Assembly: GCA_937983305.1 (NCBI GenBank)
Contig: CALKAJ010000381.1
Span: forward strand, 1-59,167
Origin: an uncultured Ignavibacteriota bacterium
GTDB lineage: Bacteria; Bacteroidota; Ignavibacteria; Tepidaquicellales; Tepidaquicellaceae
DNA length: 59,167 bases
Reading direction: 5' to 3'
Positions 1 to 8,657 of the stretch are shown one piece after another; within the stretch, counting starts at the first letter, position 1, and the number at the start of each line of letters is the position of its first letter. Position numbers and translations under genes: made by a program. A model generated the notes under the pieces. The model did not search any database. It was not told where the DNA came from and was given only the letters and a program-made list of their open reading frames with translations.

Positions 1-85
1 CTATCCGAAGACTTTGTGAGGCTGTATTTTCACACAGGCTCTCCAGCTTTGGAATCTTCTTTAAAGGGGCAGGTTTCTTTTTCAT
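1..85 (-). CDS. Possible 5' end of an unrecognised ORF running off the window
   Basis: An ATG at 85-83 on the minus strand opens a frame with no stop to the window edge, starting MKKKPAPLKKIPKLESLCEN. A purine-rich stretch (AGGAAGG) lies about 12 bases upstream, inside one arm of the perfect hairpin at 97-124. Only 28 codons are visible and I recognise no family, so this may be a chance frame. The lysine/proline-rich start resembles neither a signal peptide nor a known domain. Confidence 0.2.
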   Translation of the reverse strand, partial: MKKKPAPLKKIPKLESLCENTASQSLRI

Positions 86-96
86 CGTAATTCTTG

Positions 97-124
97 ACCT
101 TCCTAAGCTGGAGCTTAGGAAGGT
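97..124. repeat. Perfect inverted repeat (13-base arms, 2-base centre)
   Basis: The arm accttcctaagct and its exact reverse complement are separated by gg. No T-run follows on either strand, so it is not an ordinary terminator. On the minus strand the 3' arm contains the only Shine-Dalgarno-like sequence for the small ORF at 85-1, so folding could hide that site. It could instead be an operator or the end of a mobile element outside the window. Confidence 0.75.
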
Positions 125-184
125 GAAAAAAGGCAGGTGACTCCGTTAGGTGTCGTATGTTTGTAGAGCGGCTGCTTTTTTACG

Positions 185-215
185 TTGTCTTTATAATTAA
201 TTGTTATTAACTTTA
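185..215 (+). promoter_or_regulatory. Candidate Bacteroidota-type promoter for the TPP riboswitch transcript
   Basis: A TTG at 185-187 is followed by exactly 20 bases and then TAACTTTA at 208-215, one base away from the Bacteroidota -7 consensus TAnnTTTG. This would start transcription near 222, upstream of the riboswitch. The same TTG-N20-TAnnTTTG spacing occurs before lon and before the toxin gene in this window, which supports the call. It was found by eye. Confidence 0.45.
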
Positions 216-238
216 TTCAGTTCTTTAAAATAGATAAA

Positions 239-284
239 AAATAAGCCGGAGAGCTGACGAGTTTTCCTGAATTTCGGCTTATTT
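239..284. terminator. Hairpin abutting the riboswitch; possible minus-strand terminator
   Basis: The arm aaataagccg (239-248) pairs with cggcttattt (275-284) around a 26-base loop. On the plus strand no T-run follows, because the riboswitch begins immediately. On the minus strand the hairpin is followed by a T-rich stretch, so it could stop antisense transcription there. It might alternatively act as an extra stem (insulator) at the start of the riboswitch leader. Confidence 0.35.
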
Positions 285-366
285 GGGGTGCTTGCACAAC
301 CTACGAAGTGCAGGCTGAGAATAAACCCATAGAACCTGATACGGATAATGCCGGCGTAGGAATTTA
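283..366 (+). promoter_or_regulatory. TPP riboswitch (THI element)
   Basis: The segment carries the conserved TPP aptamer blocks in order: a GGGGTGC start near 285-291, CTGAGA at 315-320 followed by ACCC, then GAACCTGAT and the CGGATAATGCCGGCGTAGG block ending near 360. A strong terminator follows at 377-431, just before the ATG at 447. That arrangement fits transcriptional attenuation: thiamin pyrophosphate binding would favour termination and lower expression of the downstream outer-membrane receptor. Confidence 0.93.
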
Positions 367-376
367 ACTACGATTG

Positions 377-431
377 AACGTTTAAATTTTTCTCTTAGAT
401 TCAGGTTCGGAAAAATTTAAACGTTTTTTTT
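377..431 (+). terminator. Rho-independent terminator, expression platform of the TPP riboswitch
   Basis: A perfect 16-base stem pairs 377-392 with 410-425 around a 17-base loop and runs into an eight-T tract at 424-431. It lies between the aptamer and the start codon at 447. It is therefore the likely switchable element and not the end of a gene. Confidence 0.85.
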
Positions 432-446
432 ATTTTTAAAAAACAA

Positions 447-2843
447 ATGATTTACAAAAAGTTCTTTTTAATCTTTGCGGTATTCCTGCTCACCGCACAA
501 ATTCTTAAAGCGCAGGATGTAACCGATACAAACATCTACAGAACCGAAACAATTGAAGTAGATGCCTTGAGAGGTATTGAAAGATTAACTCCAATTACAT
601 TCCAGAATATAGACCGTGAGAAAGTCGAGCGCCGTTACTGGATGCAGGATTTACCTATGTTCCTGAACGGAGCCACAAGCATTAATGCTTATTCGGAATC
701 CGGAGCGTCAATCGGATATTCATATTTCACAATAAGGGGATTTGACCAGAGAAGAATCTCAATTCTGATAAACGGAATACCTCAAAACGATGCCGAAGAC
801 CATCAGGTTTACTGGGTTGACTTATCCGACATCACTTCTTCCGCAGAAAGCATTCAGCTTCAAAGGGGCATCGGCACTGCACTATACGGCTCTTCAAGTG
901 TGGGAGGCGTTATTAATCTTCAGACAATAGATTACTTCAAAAGAAAATTTATTAATGCAAATGCAGGTTACGGAGATTATAACTCGAAACGCTATTCACT
1001 CGAATATTCTTCCGGACTCATTGAGGGAGGTTTCGGGCTTTATGCGAAATATACCCGGACTCTGAGCGACGGTTACAGGGACCAAAGCTGGTCTGACCAC
1101 TGGTCATATTTTATAAGCGCCGGAAAACTACTCGGAAAAAATACGGTTATCAAAGCAAATTTATACGGAGGTCCTATAAAAAACCACCTTGCTTACCTTG
1201 GAGTTACTAAAGACTACCTCGACGGAAAAATTACCGGAGATAAGAGGAAAGACAGAAGGGCCAATTTTATTACATATCCCGATGAAACGGATAACTACAA
1301 CCAACCTCATTACGAGCTTGTAATAAACACACAGCCGGATGAAAATATTTTTGTTTCGAATACATTCAGTTACATCAACGGCGAAGGCTTTTTCAATACG
1401 AGCTTTCCCGCTTCCTGGGGATATGATTATGATTATTTCCAATTGCAGCCCTTTTTCACAACAGATTCACTTACATATAACTCTTCATATTATCAGAGAA
1501 ATCCTGACGGAACATTATATTACGAACCCGGAAAAGGTTATAAGATTGTAAGAAGTGATATGATTTCAAAACTTACGGTAAATAATTCGGATTTCGGATG
1601 GTATCCCAAAGTTCAGGTTAAACACAGCGGCGAGCGCGGCAATCTTGTTATCGGAGGCGAATTAAGATTGCATTCATCAGACCATTTCGGAGAGATAACC
1701 TTCGGAAATGCTTTGCCCGAAGGCACTACGCCTAATTATCAATATTATTATTACAACGGAGGAAAACGCACATTTACCTTATATGCAAATGAGATTTTTA
1801 TGATTAATAAAAAACTGACTGCTATGGCAGGAGTTCAATATGTTAATCACAGGTATAAAATTGAAAATCATAAATTCAGTCCTTATGAATTTTCCGTAAA
1901 CTATGATTTTTTTACTCCGAGAGTCGGCTTGAACTATAATATCAATGATAACTTCAGAGTGTTTGGGAATTTTTCAATTGCAAGAAGAGAGCCGAGACTG
2001 AAAGATATATATGATGCGGAAAATAAATATGCACGACCAAATTTCAGAATCATAGACACGCTCTCCGGGACATATAAAGACCCGCTGGTAAAACCGGAAG
2101 AAATGTTTAACTACGAAATCGGAGCCGGATTTACATCGGAAGTTTTCAAAGCTAATTTCAATCTTTATCTGATGGATTTCAGAAATGAAATTGTAAATAA
2201 CGGTCAGCTTGACAATGTCGGTCAGCCAATCAGCGGAAACGCAGGAAAATCAATTCACAGAGGCATTGAGTTTGACTTTGAATTATCGCCGTTTAAAAAA
2301 CCGGGTTACAGTAAATGGATTCAGCCTTTAACTCTCTCGGGAAATATAAATTTCTCTAAAAATTATTTTACCGAATATACTGAAGTGCTTGGTGCCGATT
2401 CTCTCGGAAACGTTATTTATGGAAATGATTATTCCGAAAACAGAATTTTACTAAATCCTGATGTTATCGGCAATTTATCTTTGAATTATTTTACTGATTA
2501 CGGATTAGGTCTCTATTTAGCAATGCAGCATATCGGAAAGCAGTATCTTGATAACTCGGAAAACGAGAGAAAAAATCCGGCTGCAAAAAATGCTCCGGGC
2601 TATGTTGATAAAGTGATTAATGCTTATACGGTTTTCAATGCAGGAGTTTCTTATGACATAATACCGTTGTTAGGAAATACAAGATTTGGAAAGCTGTTCA
2701 ATTCGATTGAATTACGTTTTAAGATAAACAATATCTTCGATACTTTATATGAGACTACGGGAAATGTAGATTCGTACGGAACACCTTACTGGATTCCCGC
2801 CGCAGAGAGAAATATCTGGGCAGATATTAAGTTAGGATTCTGA
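447..2843 (+). CDS. TonB-dependent outer-membrane receptor, probably for thiamin or a precursor
   Basis: This 798-residue protein has a signal peptide ending around KAQ (residues 20-22). A TonB plug domain occupies roughly residues 40-160, including IRGFDQRRISILINGIPQND, QLQRGIGTALYGSSSVGG and VINLQT. A long beta-barrel follows and ends in an aromatic residue (KLGF). There is no N-terminal carboxypeptidase-like extension, unlike SusC-type receptors. Family members import scarce nutrients across the outer membrane using TonB energy. The substrate is inferred only from the TPP riboswitch directly upstream: thiamin, thiamin phosphates or a pyrimidine precursor. No inner-membrane thiamin transporter or biosynthesis gene is adjacent. 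The gene is monocistronic and converges with the minus-strand gene beginning six bases after it. Confidence 0.93.
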   Translation: MIYKKFFLIFAVFLLTAQILKAQDVTDTNIYRTETIEVDALRGIERLTPITFQNIDREKVERRYWMQDLPMFLNGATSINAYSESGASIGYSYFTIRGFDQRRISILINGIPQNDAEDHQVYWVDLSDITSSAESIQLQRGIGTALYGSSSVGGVINLQTIDYFKRKFINANAGYGDYNSKRYSLEYSSGLIEGGFGLYAKYTRTLSDGYRDQSWSDHWSYFISAGKLLGKNTVIKANLYGGPIKNHLAYLGVTKDYLDGKITGDKRKDRRANFITYPDETDNYNQPHYELVINTQPDENIFVSNTFSYINGEGFFNTSFPASWGYDYDYFQLQPFFTTDSLTYNSSYYQRNPDGTLYYEPGKGYKIVRSDMISKLTVNNSDFGWYPKVQVKHSGERGNLVIGGELRLHSSDHFGEITFGNALPEGTTPNYQYYYYNGGKRTFTLYANEIFMINKKLTAMAGVQYVNHRYKIENHKFSPYEFSVNYDFFTPRVGLNYNINDNFRVFGNFSIARREPRLKDIYDAENKYARPNFRIIDTLSGTYKDPLVKPEEMFNYEIGAGFTSEVFKANFNLYLMDFRNEIVNNGQLDNVGQPISGNAGKSIHRGIEFDFELSPFKKPGYSKWIQPLTLSGNINFSKNYFTEYTEVLGADSLGNVIYGNDYSENRILLNPDVIGNLSLNYFTDYGLGLYLAMQHIGKQYLDNSENERKNPAAKNAPGYVDKVINAYTVFNAGVSYDIIPLLGNTRFGKLFNSIELRFKINNIFDTLYETTGNVDSYGTPYWIPAAERNIWADIKLGF

Positions 2844-2848
2844 TTTAT

Positions 2849-3919
2849 TTAACGGACTTCTTTTTCCTTTTCATCAAGTTCCTTCAATCCTTTTGAATCT
2901 GTAGGATGTCCGTATGTTGGAAGTAAAGGCTGATGGTAGAGATATTCTTCTTTGGAAATATTACTCTGCCATTTGCCTGTTATAATCCCAATTCCGGTTA
3001 CAAGCATAAAAATTCCGACTATTGCCGCCGCAAGAAATTTCTTGTTGAATTTTTTCTTTACGACAAGTGTATTCAGATTAAGTGTATCTTTGACAGGGCA
3101 AACATCAACACAGGTAAGACAGGAAGTACATTCATCGGATATTACTGTTTTCAGCTTATGCACCTTTATATTTGAAGGGCATACTTTAGTACATAAACCG
3201 CAATCCGTACAGGATTGAGCATTTCTTTGAATTTTATTCGGACTTAAAAGAGAAGCTATTCCCAGAAAAGCTCCGTAAGGGCAGAGATATCTACACCAGA
3301 ATCCTCTGAAAGGAATTGAAAGGAAAAATAATATTGAAACAACTATCAAAGAGAATCTCGATATATCGGCAAAGAAATAATACATTTTAATATCCGCTAC
3401 CTTGTTATAATCGCTGTCAAGAAATACCCTGATTGCAGTATCACTCATTGCAACAAAAATCGAATAGAGAAAAAACGCAAGCAGCAAATACTTTAAACTT
3501 CTCAAAGGGTAATCAAGAAATTTTGGAATTTTAATTTTTCTTCCGAATAATTTTTCTCCAAGGTCGCCGAGAATTTCAGAAAGAAATCCTACAGGGCAAA
3601 GCCAACTGCAAAAAGATTTACCGAATAGCAGCGACACAAGAAAAATCCCGAGAAATATAAATACACCGGCAGGATGTGCATTATGAATAAACCCTGTCTT
3701 TATGAAAAGAAAAGTACTCATTAATGAACTGATTGGAAGAAATCCGTCAACTCCGGGAGGTCTTTGAAAAAAAGTTCCTGAACCGCCTGATTCAAGAAAA
3801 CCAATAAACAAATACATCTCCACACCTATCCAGATGCACAGCAAAGTGAATGCAATCTGAACATATAACCTTGATTTCTGAATTGAGTCTTTTCTGAATT
3901 TTATTTTTTTAATTTCCAT
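2849..3919 (-). CDS. NapH/CcoG-like membrane protein with 4Fe-4S ferredoxin domains
   Basis: The protein is about 356 residues with several membrane segments in the first 230. Two CxxxCP motifs on the membrane part (CSWLCPVG, CRYLCPYG) are typical of NapH/MauN/RdxA-type electron-transfer proteins. Two C-terminal 4Fe-4S motifs follow (CTDCGLCTKVCP and CTSCLTCVDVCP). Such proteins pass electrons between quinols and periplasmic or cytoplasmic partners. The partner here is unknown because no reductase subunits are nearby. The open frame extends to a TTG at 3940, but the ATG at 3919 seven codons later is the more natural start. The gene lies tail-to-tail with the receptor gene. CcoG (cytochrome oxidase assembly) and NapH remain equally possible. 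Confidence 0.85.
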   Translation of the reverse strand: MEIKKIKFRKDSIQKSRLYVQIAFTLLCIWIGVEMYLFIGFLESGGSGTFFQRPPGVDGFLPISSLMSTFLFIKTGFIHNAHPAGVFIFLGIFLVSLLFGKSFCSWLCPVGFLSEILGDLGEKLFGRKIKIPKFLDYPLRSLKYLLLAFFLYSIFVAMSDTAIRVFLDSDYNKVADIKMYYFFADISRFSLIVVSILFFLSIPFRGFWCRYLCPYGAFLGIASLLSPNKIQRNAQSCTDCGLCTKVCPSNIKVHKLKTVISDECTSCLTCVDVCPVKDTLNLNTLVVKKKFNKKFLAAAIVGIFMLVTGIGIITGKWQSNISKEEYLYHQPLLPTYGHPTDSKGLKELDEKEKEVR

Positions 3920-4012
3920 ATCTCTTTTAACTTCATTCAAAATTAAAAAAGACTAATTTAGTCTTCAATTGACTTAATTTGGAAATTTGATATATGTTAA
4001 AATTAAAAAACT

Positions 4013-4474
4013 TTACTGGATTGCAAGCAGATATTTATCTATCCGCTCAAGCCAGAGTTTTTCCGCCGCTTTATATAATTCCGGGTTATTATAATCTTTG
4101 AATTGATTATCCTGAAAGCAGATTAGTTTATTATCCTTAAAATAATATCTGTTAGAAACAATTGATTCTATATCGGGAATATCTTCGGAAATATGTCTGA
4201 TAAATCCGTCTTTAAAAAATAATTCCGCATTTACAGAATTTTCTTCATCAATTACTGAAATTTTTACAAGGCTTCCCTTATAATAAAAAACGTATAACTT
4301 TTCTCCGGTTTGCAATTGGATTTCAGAAGAAGAGGCGGAAATGTGCAGTGTTTCTATTTCCTGTTTAATTTTATTTATTTCGGAAATATCCTGCTCACTG
4401 CAGGTGGTCTGTGAAAACAAAGGAAAGACAGAAATAAATAGAAATGCTGCGAGAAGGTAAACTTTAGTTTTCAT
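4013..4474 (-). CDS. Small exported protein of unknown function
   Basis: The product is about 153 residues, beginning with a clear signal peptide (MKTKVYLLAAFLFISVFPLF, cleavage probably after SQ). The mature part is a mixed alpha/beta sequence of about 130 residues with no motif I recognise. It contains two cysteines, one near the mature N-terminus and one near the C-terminus (LICFQD). The frame is open from a TTG at 4480, but the ATG two codons in is preferred. It follows the ferredoxin gene's start with a gap of about 90 bases, so co-transcription is possible but not shown. Confidence 0.65.
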   Translation of the reverse strand: MKTKVYLLAAFLFISVFPLFSQTTCSEQDISEINKIKQEIETLHISASSSEIQLQTGEKLYVFYYKGSLVKISVIDEENSVNAELFFKDGFIRHISEDIPDIESIVSNRYYFKDNKLICFQDNQFKDYNNPELYKAAEKLWLERIDKYLLAIQ

Positions 4475-4672
4475 ATTCAATTTTCATTAATAAGTAGGTT
4501 AAAGTACAATTATACAATATATTATTCAATTCAATTTGAACTTTAAGGCAAATCCGTAGTATATATAATAACACCGGAATACGGATAAAATTCAGTTTGT
4601 TTTTCAATTTATAAAGACATCTGAAATGTTTATATTTGAAAGATTTATTTATTAATTATTATATATTTATAA

Positions 4673-5095
4673 ATGAAAAAAATCATATCCTCCGCGGTAA
4701 TTATCTTAGCCGCCATTGTTTTTCTGACAGCAGCAGACTCATTTGCTCAGAGCGTACCAAAAGTTAAAGTTTCACTTGCAAAGAAATCTTACAAAGCAGG
4801 ACAAACCGGCACACTTATTATTAAATTCGTTCCCGGAACCGGTATAAAAATCCCTAAAGAACCGGAAATCGAAGTCAGCCTAAGCGGTGTTTCCGGAATT
4901 GGACTTCAGCCGGTTGGCGGCGGTGAATACCTCAGCCCGGCACAGATAAAATATAATTTTACGGTTCCTGCCGATGCACAAAGCGGTTCGCAAATTACAA
5001 TTACAGGCTCTGTCAAATTCGGCTATTGTAACTCAGAGACAGGTGTTTGCAAAATAGGAAATAAGAGTTTCACAGTAAAACTAAAAGTAAAATAA
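4673..5095 (+). CDS. Exported DsbD-alpha-like (DsbDN) immunoglobulin-fold protein
   Basis: This 140-residue protein has a signal peptide (cleaved around FAQ, residue 26) and one beta-rich domain. The C-terminal half carries FGYCNSETGVCKIGNKSF, which resembles the N-terminal domain of DsbD, where two cysteines accept electrons from the membrane domain and pass them to periplasmic thiol partners. No membrane domain is attached, and no DsbD/CcdA membrane partner is encoded nearby. It may work with a partner elsewhere. The gene is followed after 15 bases by lpxH. The family call rests on the cysteine motif and overall length and is moderately sure. Confidence 0.6.
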   Translation: MKKIISSAVIILAAIVFLTAADSFAQSVPKVKVSLAKKSYKAGQTGTLIIKFVPGTGIKIPKEPEIEVSLSGVSGIGLQPVGGGEYLSPAQIKYNFTVPADAQSGSQITITGSVKFGYCNSETGVCKIGNKSFTVKLKVK

Positions 5096-5110
5096 AAAAT
5101 TATCCCCGAA

Positions 5111-5902
5111 ATGCGGGACAAATATTATTTTATCTCAGATATACACCTTGGAATAAGAAGCAGTAAAGAATTTAATAAATTTCAGGAACTGCTTCTTATT
5201 GATTTTTTAAACGAAATTCAATCTGATGCAAAAGAATTGTTTATTATCGGCGATTTGTTTGATTGCTGGATTGAATACAAACGCGTAGTTCCCAAGGGCT
5301 ATTATAAACTCTTTACAAAGATATCGGAACTTACGGAGGCAGGTGTTAAAATCACTTATTTTGCGGGCAACCACGACTTCTGGAGAGGAAAATATTTCAA
5401 AGAAGAGTTTGGAATTGAAATCGAACATACGGGCAAATCACTGGAAATTGACGGAAAAAAATTCTTTCTTAATCACGAAGACGGACTTGCCTATAACGAC
5501 ACCGGTTACAGGATTCTGAAAAAGATTTTGAGAAGCCCGGTTTCACAGAAGTTATACTCTCTTCTGCACCCGAATTTTGGAATCTGGCTCGCAACATCAT
5601 CATCTGCATCTTCGAGAGAATATACAAGCAAAAAGGACTGGTCAGGTAAAGACGGTCTGAGAGATTTCGCTTTAAATAAACTCGATGAGGGATATGATTA
5701 TGTTGTAATGGGTCATCGCCATCTGCCCATTGTTATAGAAAAGAATAATCAAAAATATTATATTAATCTTGGTGACTGGATAAGAAACTTCACCTATGGA
5801 GTGTTCAAAGACGGTAATTTCAGACTTATGAAGTACTATGATTATGATTCGAAAAAAGTTGTAAACACGGATTACAAAAAAAATAATGATAAAAAAGAAT
5901 AA
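5111..5902 (+). CDS. lpxH: UDP-2,3-diacylglucosamine diphosphatase (LpxH-type)
   Basis: A 263-residue calcineurin-like metallophosphoesterase. Metal-binding motifs appear in order: ISDIHLG near the N-terminus, GDLFDCW, GNHDFW, a central HEDG, and MGHRHLP near the C-terminus. In lipid A synthesis LpxH cleaves UDP-2,3-diacylglucosamine to lipid X and UMP at the inner-membrane face. Length and motif order match Bacteroidota LpxH proteins. The 3' end overlaps the start of the PBP1A gene by 17 bases, which couples two envelope-building enzymes in one transcript. Confidence 0.88.
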   Translation: MRDKYYFISDIHLGIRSSKEFNKFQELLLIDFLNEIQSDAKELFIIGDLFDCWIEYKRVVPKGYYKLFTKISELTEAGVKITYFAGNHDFWRGKYFKEEFGIEIEHTGKSLEIDGKKFFLNHEDGLAYNDTGYRILKKILRSPVSQKLYSLLHPNFGIWLATSSSASSREYTSKKDWSGKDGLRDFALNKLDEGYDYVVMGHRHLPIVIEKNNQKYYINLGDWIRNFTYGVFKDGNFRLMKYYDYDSKKVVNTDYKKNNDKKE

Positions 5903-8186
5903 CAAACAAAACGAGCTCGACAGGTATTTTAAAGATAAGAACTTTAGAAAAAAAACCGCCAATCAGGAAAGAAAGAAAAGTCTTGGCGTTTCTTTGTTTA
6001 TATACGGTTCAATTATCGCGATATTATTTTTTGCCGGCTATATTATTTATCTCTCTCAGACGCTTCCTCCGCTCACCGAGCTTGAGAATCCAAAGATCGA
6101 GGAAGCAACAAAAATATTTTCCGATAACGGCGAGCTGATTGATAAATTCTATTTAAAAAACAGAACTAAAGTTTCTATAGAAAATGTTCCGCCTGACCTG
6201 ATTAATGCCCTGATTGCAACCGAAGACAGAAAGTTTTATAACCATTGGGGCGTTGATGTACAAAGAATTTTTCAGGCATTTGTAAAAAATATTATCAGCT
6301 TCAACCTCAGCAAGGAAGGTGCTTCTACAATCAGCCAGCAGCTTGCACGGAATATGTATTTCCAGTATCTCAACTCAAAGGAAATCAGCATCAGCAGAAA
6401 AATCCGTGAAGCAATGACTGCGGTTCAAATTGAGAAAACTTACACGAAGCAGGAAATACTTGCCTATTATCTTAATACTGTTTATTTCGGCAAAGGTGCT
6501 TATGGCATCGAAGCAGCCGCACAGACTTTTTTTGACAAATCTGCTAAAGAGCTTACTCTTGTTGAGTCCGCTACTTTAATAGCTTTGTTAAAATCACCGT
6601 CTAATTATGACCCTGTAGATAACCCCGAGAACTCAAAGAAAAGAAGAAATCTGGTTTTAAGCGGAATGCTTGATGCGGAATATATCACGAAAGATGTTTA
6701 TGAAGCGGCAATAAACGAACCGGTAAAAGTTAGTTTAAAAACCGCAGAGGAGCAAAGGGAATTTAACGAGTATTCTGATTTCACGGAATATGTCAGACAG
6801 CTTCTCCAGCAAAGAGCAGAAAAATACGGATTCGATTTATACAGAGACGGATTAAAAGTTTACACTACACTTGACACAAGATTTCAGAATCACGCAGAAG
6901 ATGCGGTAAAAGAACAATTGAAATCTTATCAGAAATCTTTCAATTCATTCTGGAACTGGAAGAGTCACAAAGATATTCTTACGAGTAACATTGACAAATA
7001 TATCAAGCAAACCGAAAGATATAAAAAAGCTGCCAATGATACTGAGAAGAAAAAGATTTATGAGGAGATGAAAAACGACAAAGATGTAATTGACTCTGTT
7101 AAGAGACTTGCAACTACGGTGCAGGTTGGCTTTGTAGTTATGGATGTTAAGACAGGGTATATCAGAGCGATGGTTGGTTCAAATCCAAATACGCGTGTAA
7201 AGTACGGCTTAAACAGAGTTACGCAGATTAAGAGACAGCCGGGTTCATCATTTAAACCGTTTGTATATGCAGTTGCCGTAAATGACGGCTATTCGCCTGC
7301 TTATGGAATATCGAATGACCCGTTAACAGTAAATATCGGAGGCAGAAACTGGACTCCAAAGGGCGGAGGCACAGGCGGAAAAATTACAATGAGGGAAGCG
7401 ATTGCAAGGTCAGTAAACGTAGTAGCAGTTAGGACGGCTATGGAAATAGCACCGCTTGATAAAGTAATAAACCTTGCTCACGAAATGGGAATTAAATCCG
7501 AACTTCCGAACGTATTATCACTTGCACTTGGAGCAGGAGAAGTAACACCGCTGGAAATCACAAATGCATTCGGAACATTTGCCAATGAAGGAATCTGGGT
7601 AGAGCCCGTTGCGATATTAAGAATTGAAGACAGAAACGGAAAAGTAATTGAAGATATTTCAATGGTTTCGAATCACAAAGAAGTATTAAGTGAAGGAGCC
7701 GCATATATAATGAGCGATATGATGACAGAGGTTGTTGAAAACGGAACTGCTACATCTGTCAGACAATTTTTCCACAGACCTGCCGCAGGAAAAACCGGAA
7801 CGTCACAAAATTATACTGATGCCTGGTTTATAGGTTTCACGCCTCAGTTTGTTGCCGGCTGCTGGCTTGGATTTGACGATGCGAGAATTAATTTTGGCGG
7901 CGGCTACGGACAAGGAGGTAAGGCGGCTGCACCGATATGGGGAAGATTTATGAAATATCTTTACTCCGATGATGAATTCGATTTCCCGGTTGAATATTTC
8001 CTGATGCCTAATGATGTTGAAGAAGTTAATATTTGTATGGAAACAGGATTGCTCGCAAATTCTTCCTGCCCGTCTTTTACGGATTTGATTTTAAAGAAAT
8101 TTATGCCAAGAAAGTGTATGATAACTCACGCATATCAATCAGATTCAACATCGTTTTCAAATGACGAACCAAGCAAACCGGATTAA
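5886..8186 (+). CDS. Class A penicillin-binding protein 1A (bifunctional peptidoglycan synthase)
   Basis: This 766-residue protein has a short basic cytoplasmic tail and a membrane anchor at about residues 34-56. The glycosyltransferase 51 domain shows ATEDRKFYNHWG (catalytic Glu113) and GASTISQQLARN. The transpeptidase domain has SSFK (Ser454, Lys457), SVN and KTGT (Lys636). It polymerises lipid II into glycan strands and cross-links stem peptides in the periplasm. The short C-terminal tail carries three cysteines, unusual for an exported domain and possibly disulfide-forming. It overlaps lpxH by 17 bases. All catalytic motifs are intact. Confidence 0.95.
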   Translation: MIKKNNKQNELDRYFKDKNFRKKTANQERKKSLGVSLFIYGSIIAILFFAGYIIYLSQTLPPLTELENPKIEEATKIFSDNGELIDKFYLKNRTKVSIENVPPDLINALIATEDRKFYNHWGVDVQRIFQAFVKNIISFNLSKEGASTISQQLARNMYFQYLNSKEISISRKIREAMTAVQIEKTYTKQEILAYYLNTVYFGKGAYGIEAAAQTFFDKSAKELTLVESATLIALLKSPSNYDPVDNPENSKKRRNLVLSGMLDAEYITKDVYEAAINEPVKVSLKTAEEQREFNEYSDFTEYVRQLLQQRAEKYGFDLYRDGLKVYTTLDTRFQNHAEDAVKEQLKSYQKSFNSFWNWKSHKDILTSNIDKYIKQTERYKKAANDTEKKKIYEEMKNDKDVIDSVKRLATTVQVGFVVMDVKTGYIRAMVGSNPNTRVKYGLNRVTQIKRQPGSSFKPFVYAVAVNDGYSPAYGISNDPLTVNIGGRNWTPKGGGTGGKITMREAIARSVNVVAVRTAMEIAPLDKVINLAHEMGIKSELPNVLSLALGAGEVTPLEITNAFGTFANEGIWVEPVAILRIEDRNGKVIEDISMVSNHKEVLSEGAAYIMSDMMTEVVENGTATSVRQFFHRPAAGKTGTSQNYTDAWFIGFTPQFVAGCWLGFDDARINFGGGYGQGGKAAAPIWGRFMKYLYSDDEFDFPVEYFLMPNDVEEVNICMETGLLANSSCPSFTDLILKKFMPRKCMITHAYQSDSTSFSNDEPSKPD

Positions 8187-8209
8187 AAAATTAAAATAAA
8201 AATATAATT

Positions 8210-8623
8210 ATGGAAAGAACACTTTGTATTATCAAACCCGATGCAGTTAAAAAAAATGTGAACGGAAGTATTATTCAGAAAACCCTTGATGCCGGATTTC
8301 ACATTGCAGGTATGAGATTAATTCAGCTCAGCGAATCGCAGGCAAAGAAATTTTACGAAGTTCATAAAGAAAGACCTTTTTATAATGACCTTGTCAGTTT
8401 TATGATTTCAGGTCCCGTTGTTGTAATAGCACTTATGAAAGAAAATGCAGTTGCCGGATGGAGAAAATTAATCGGAGCAACAGACCCTGCCGAAGCCGAA
8501 GAAGGAACAATCAGAAAACTTTTCGCAAACAGCAAGCAGGAAAACGCAGTTCACGGCTCTGATTCAGTTGAAAACGGAAAAATCGAAATCGGCTTTTTCT
8601 TTACAGAAAGCGAACTGGTATAG
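8210..8623 (+). CDS. ndk: Nucleoside diphosphate kinase
   Basis: This 137-residue protein begins MERTLCIIKPDAVKKN, the NDK signature, and carries the active-site histidine in AVHGSDS near residue 115. It transfers the gamma-phosphate from ATP to nucleoside diphosphates through a phosphohistidine, balancing the (d)NTP pools. The length is normal for a bacterial NDK. It starts 23 bases after the PBP1A stop in the same direction, so read-through from that operon is likely. Confidence 0.97.
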   Translation: MERTLCIIKPDAVKKNVNGSIIQKTLDAGFHIAGMRLIQLSESQAKKFYEVHKERPFYNDLVSFMISGPVVVIALMKENAVAGWRKLIGATDPAEAEEGTIRKLFANSKQENAVHGSDSVENGKIEIGFFFTESELV

Positions 8624-8657
8624 TTTAAGAAACTTTAATTAATGGAAATATTGACTT

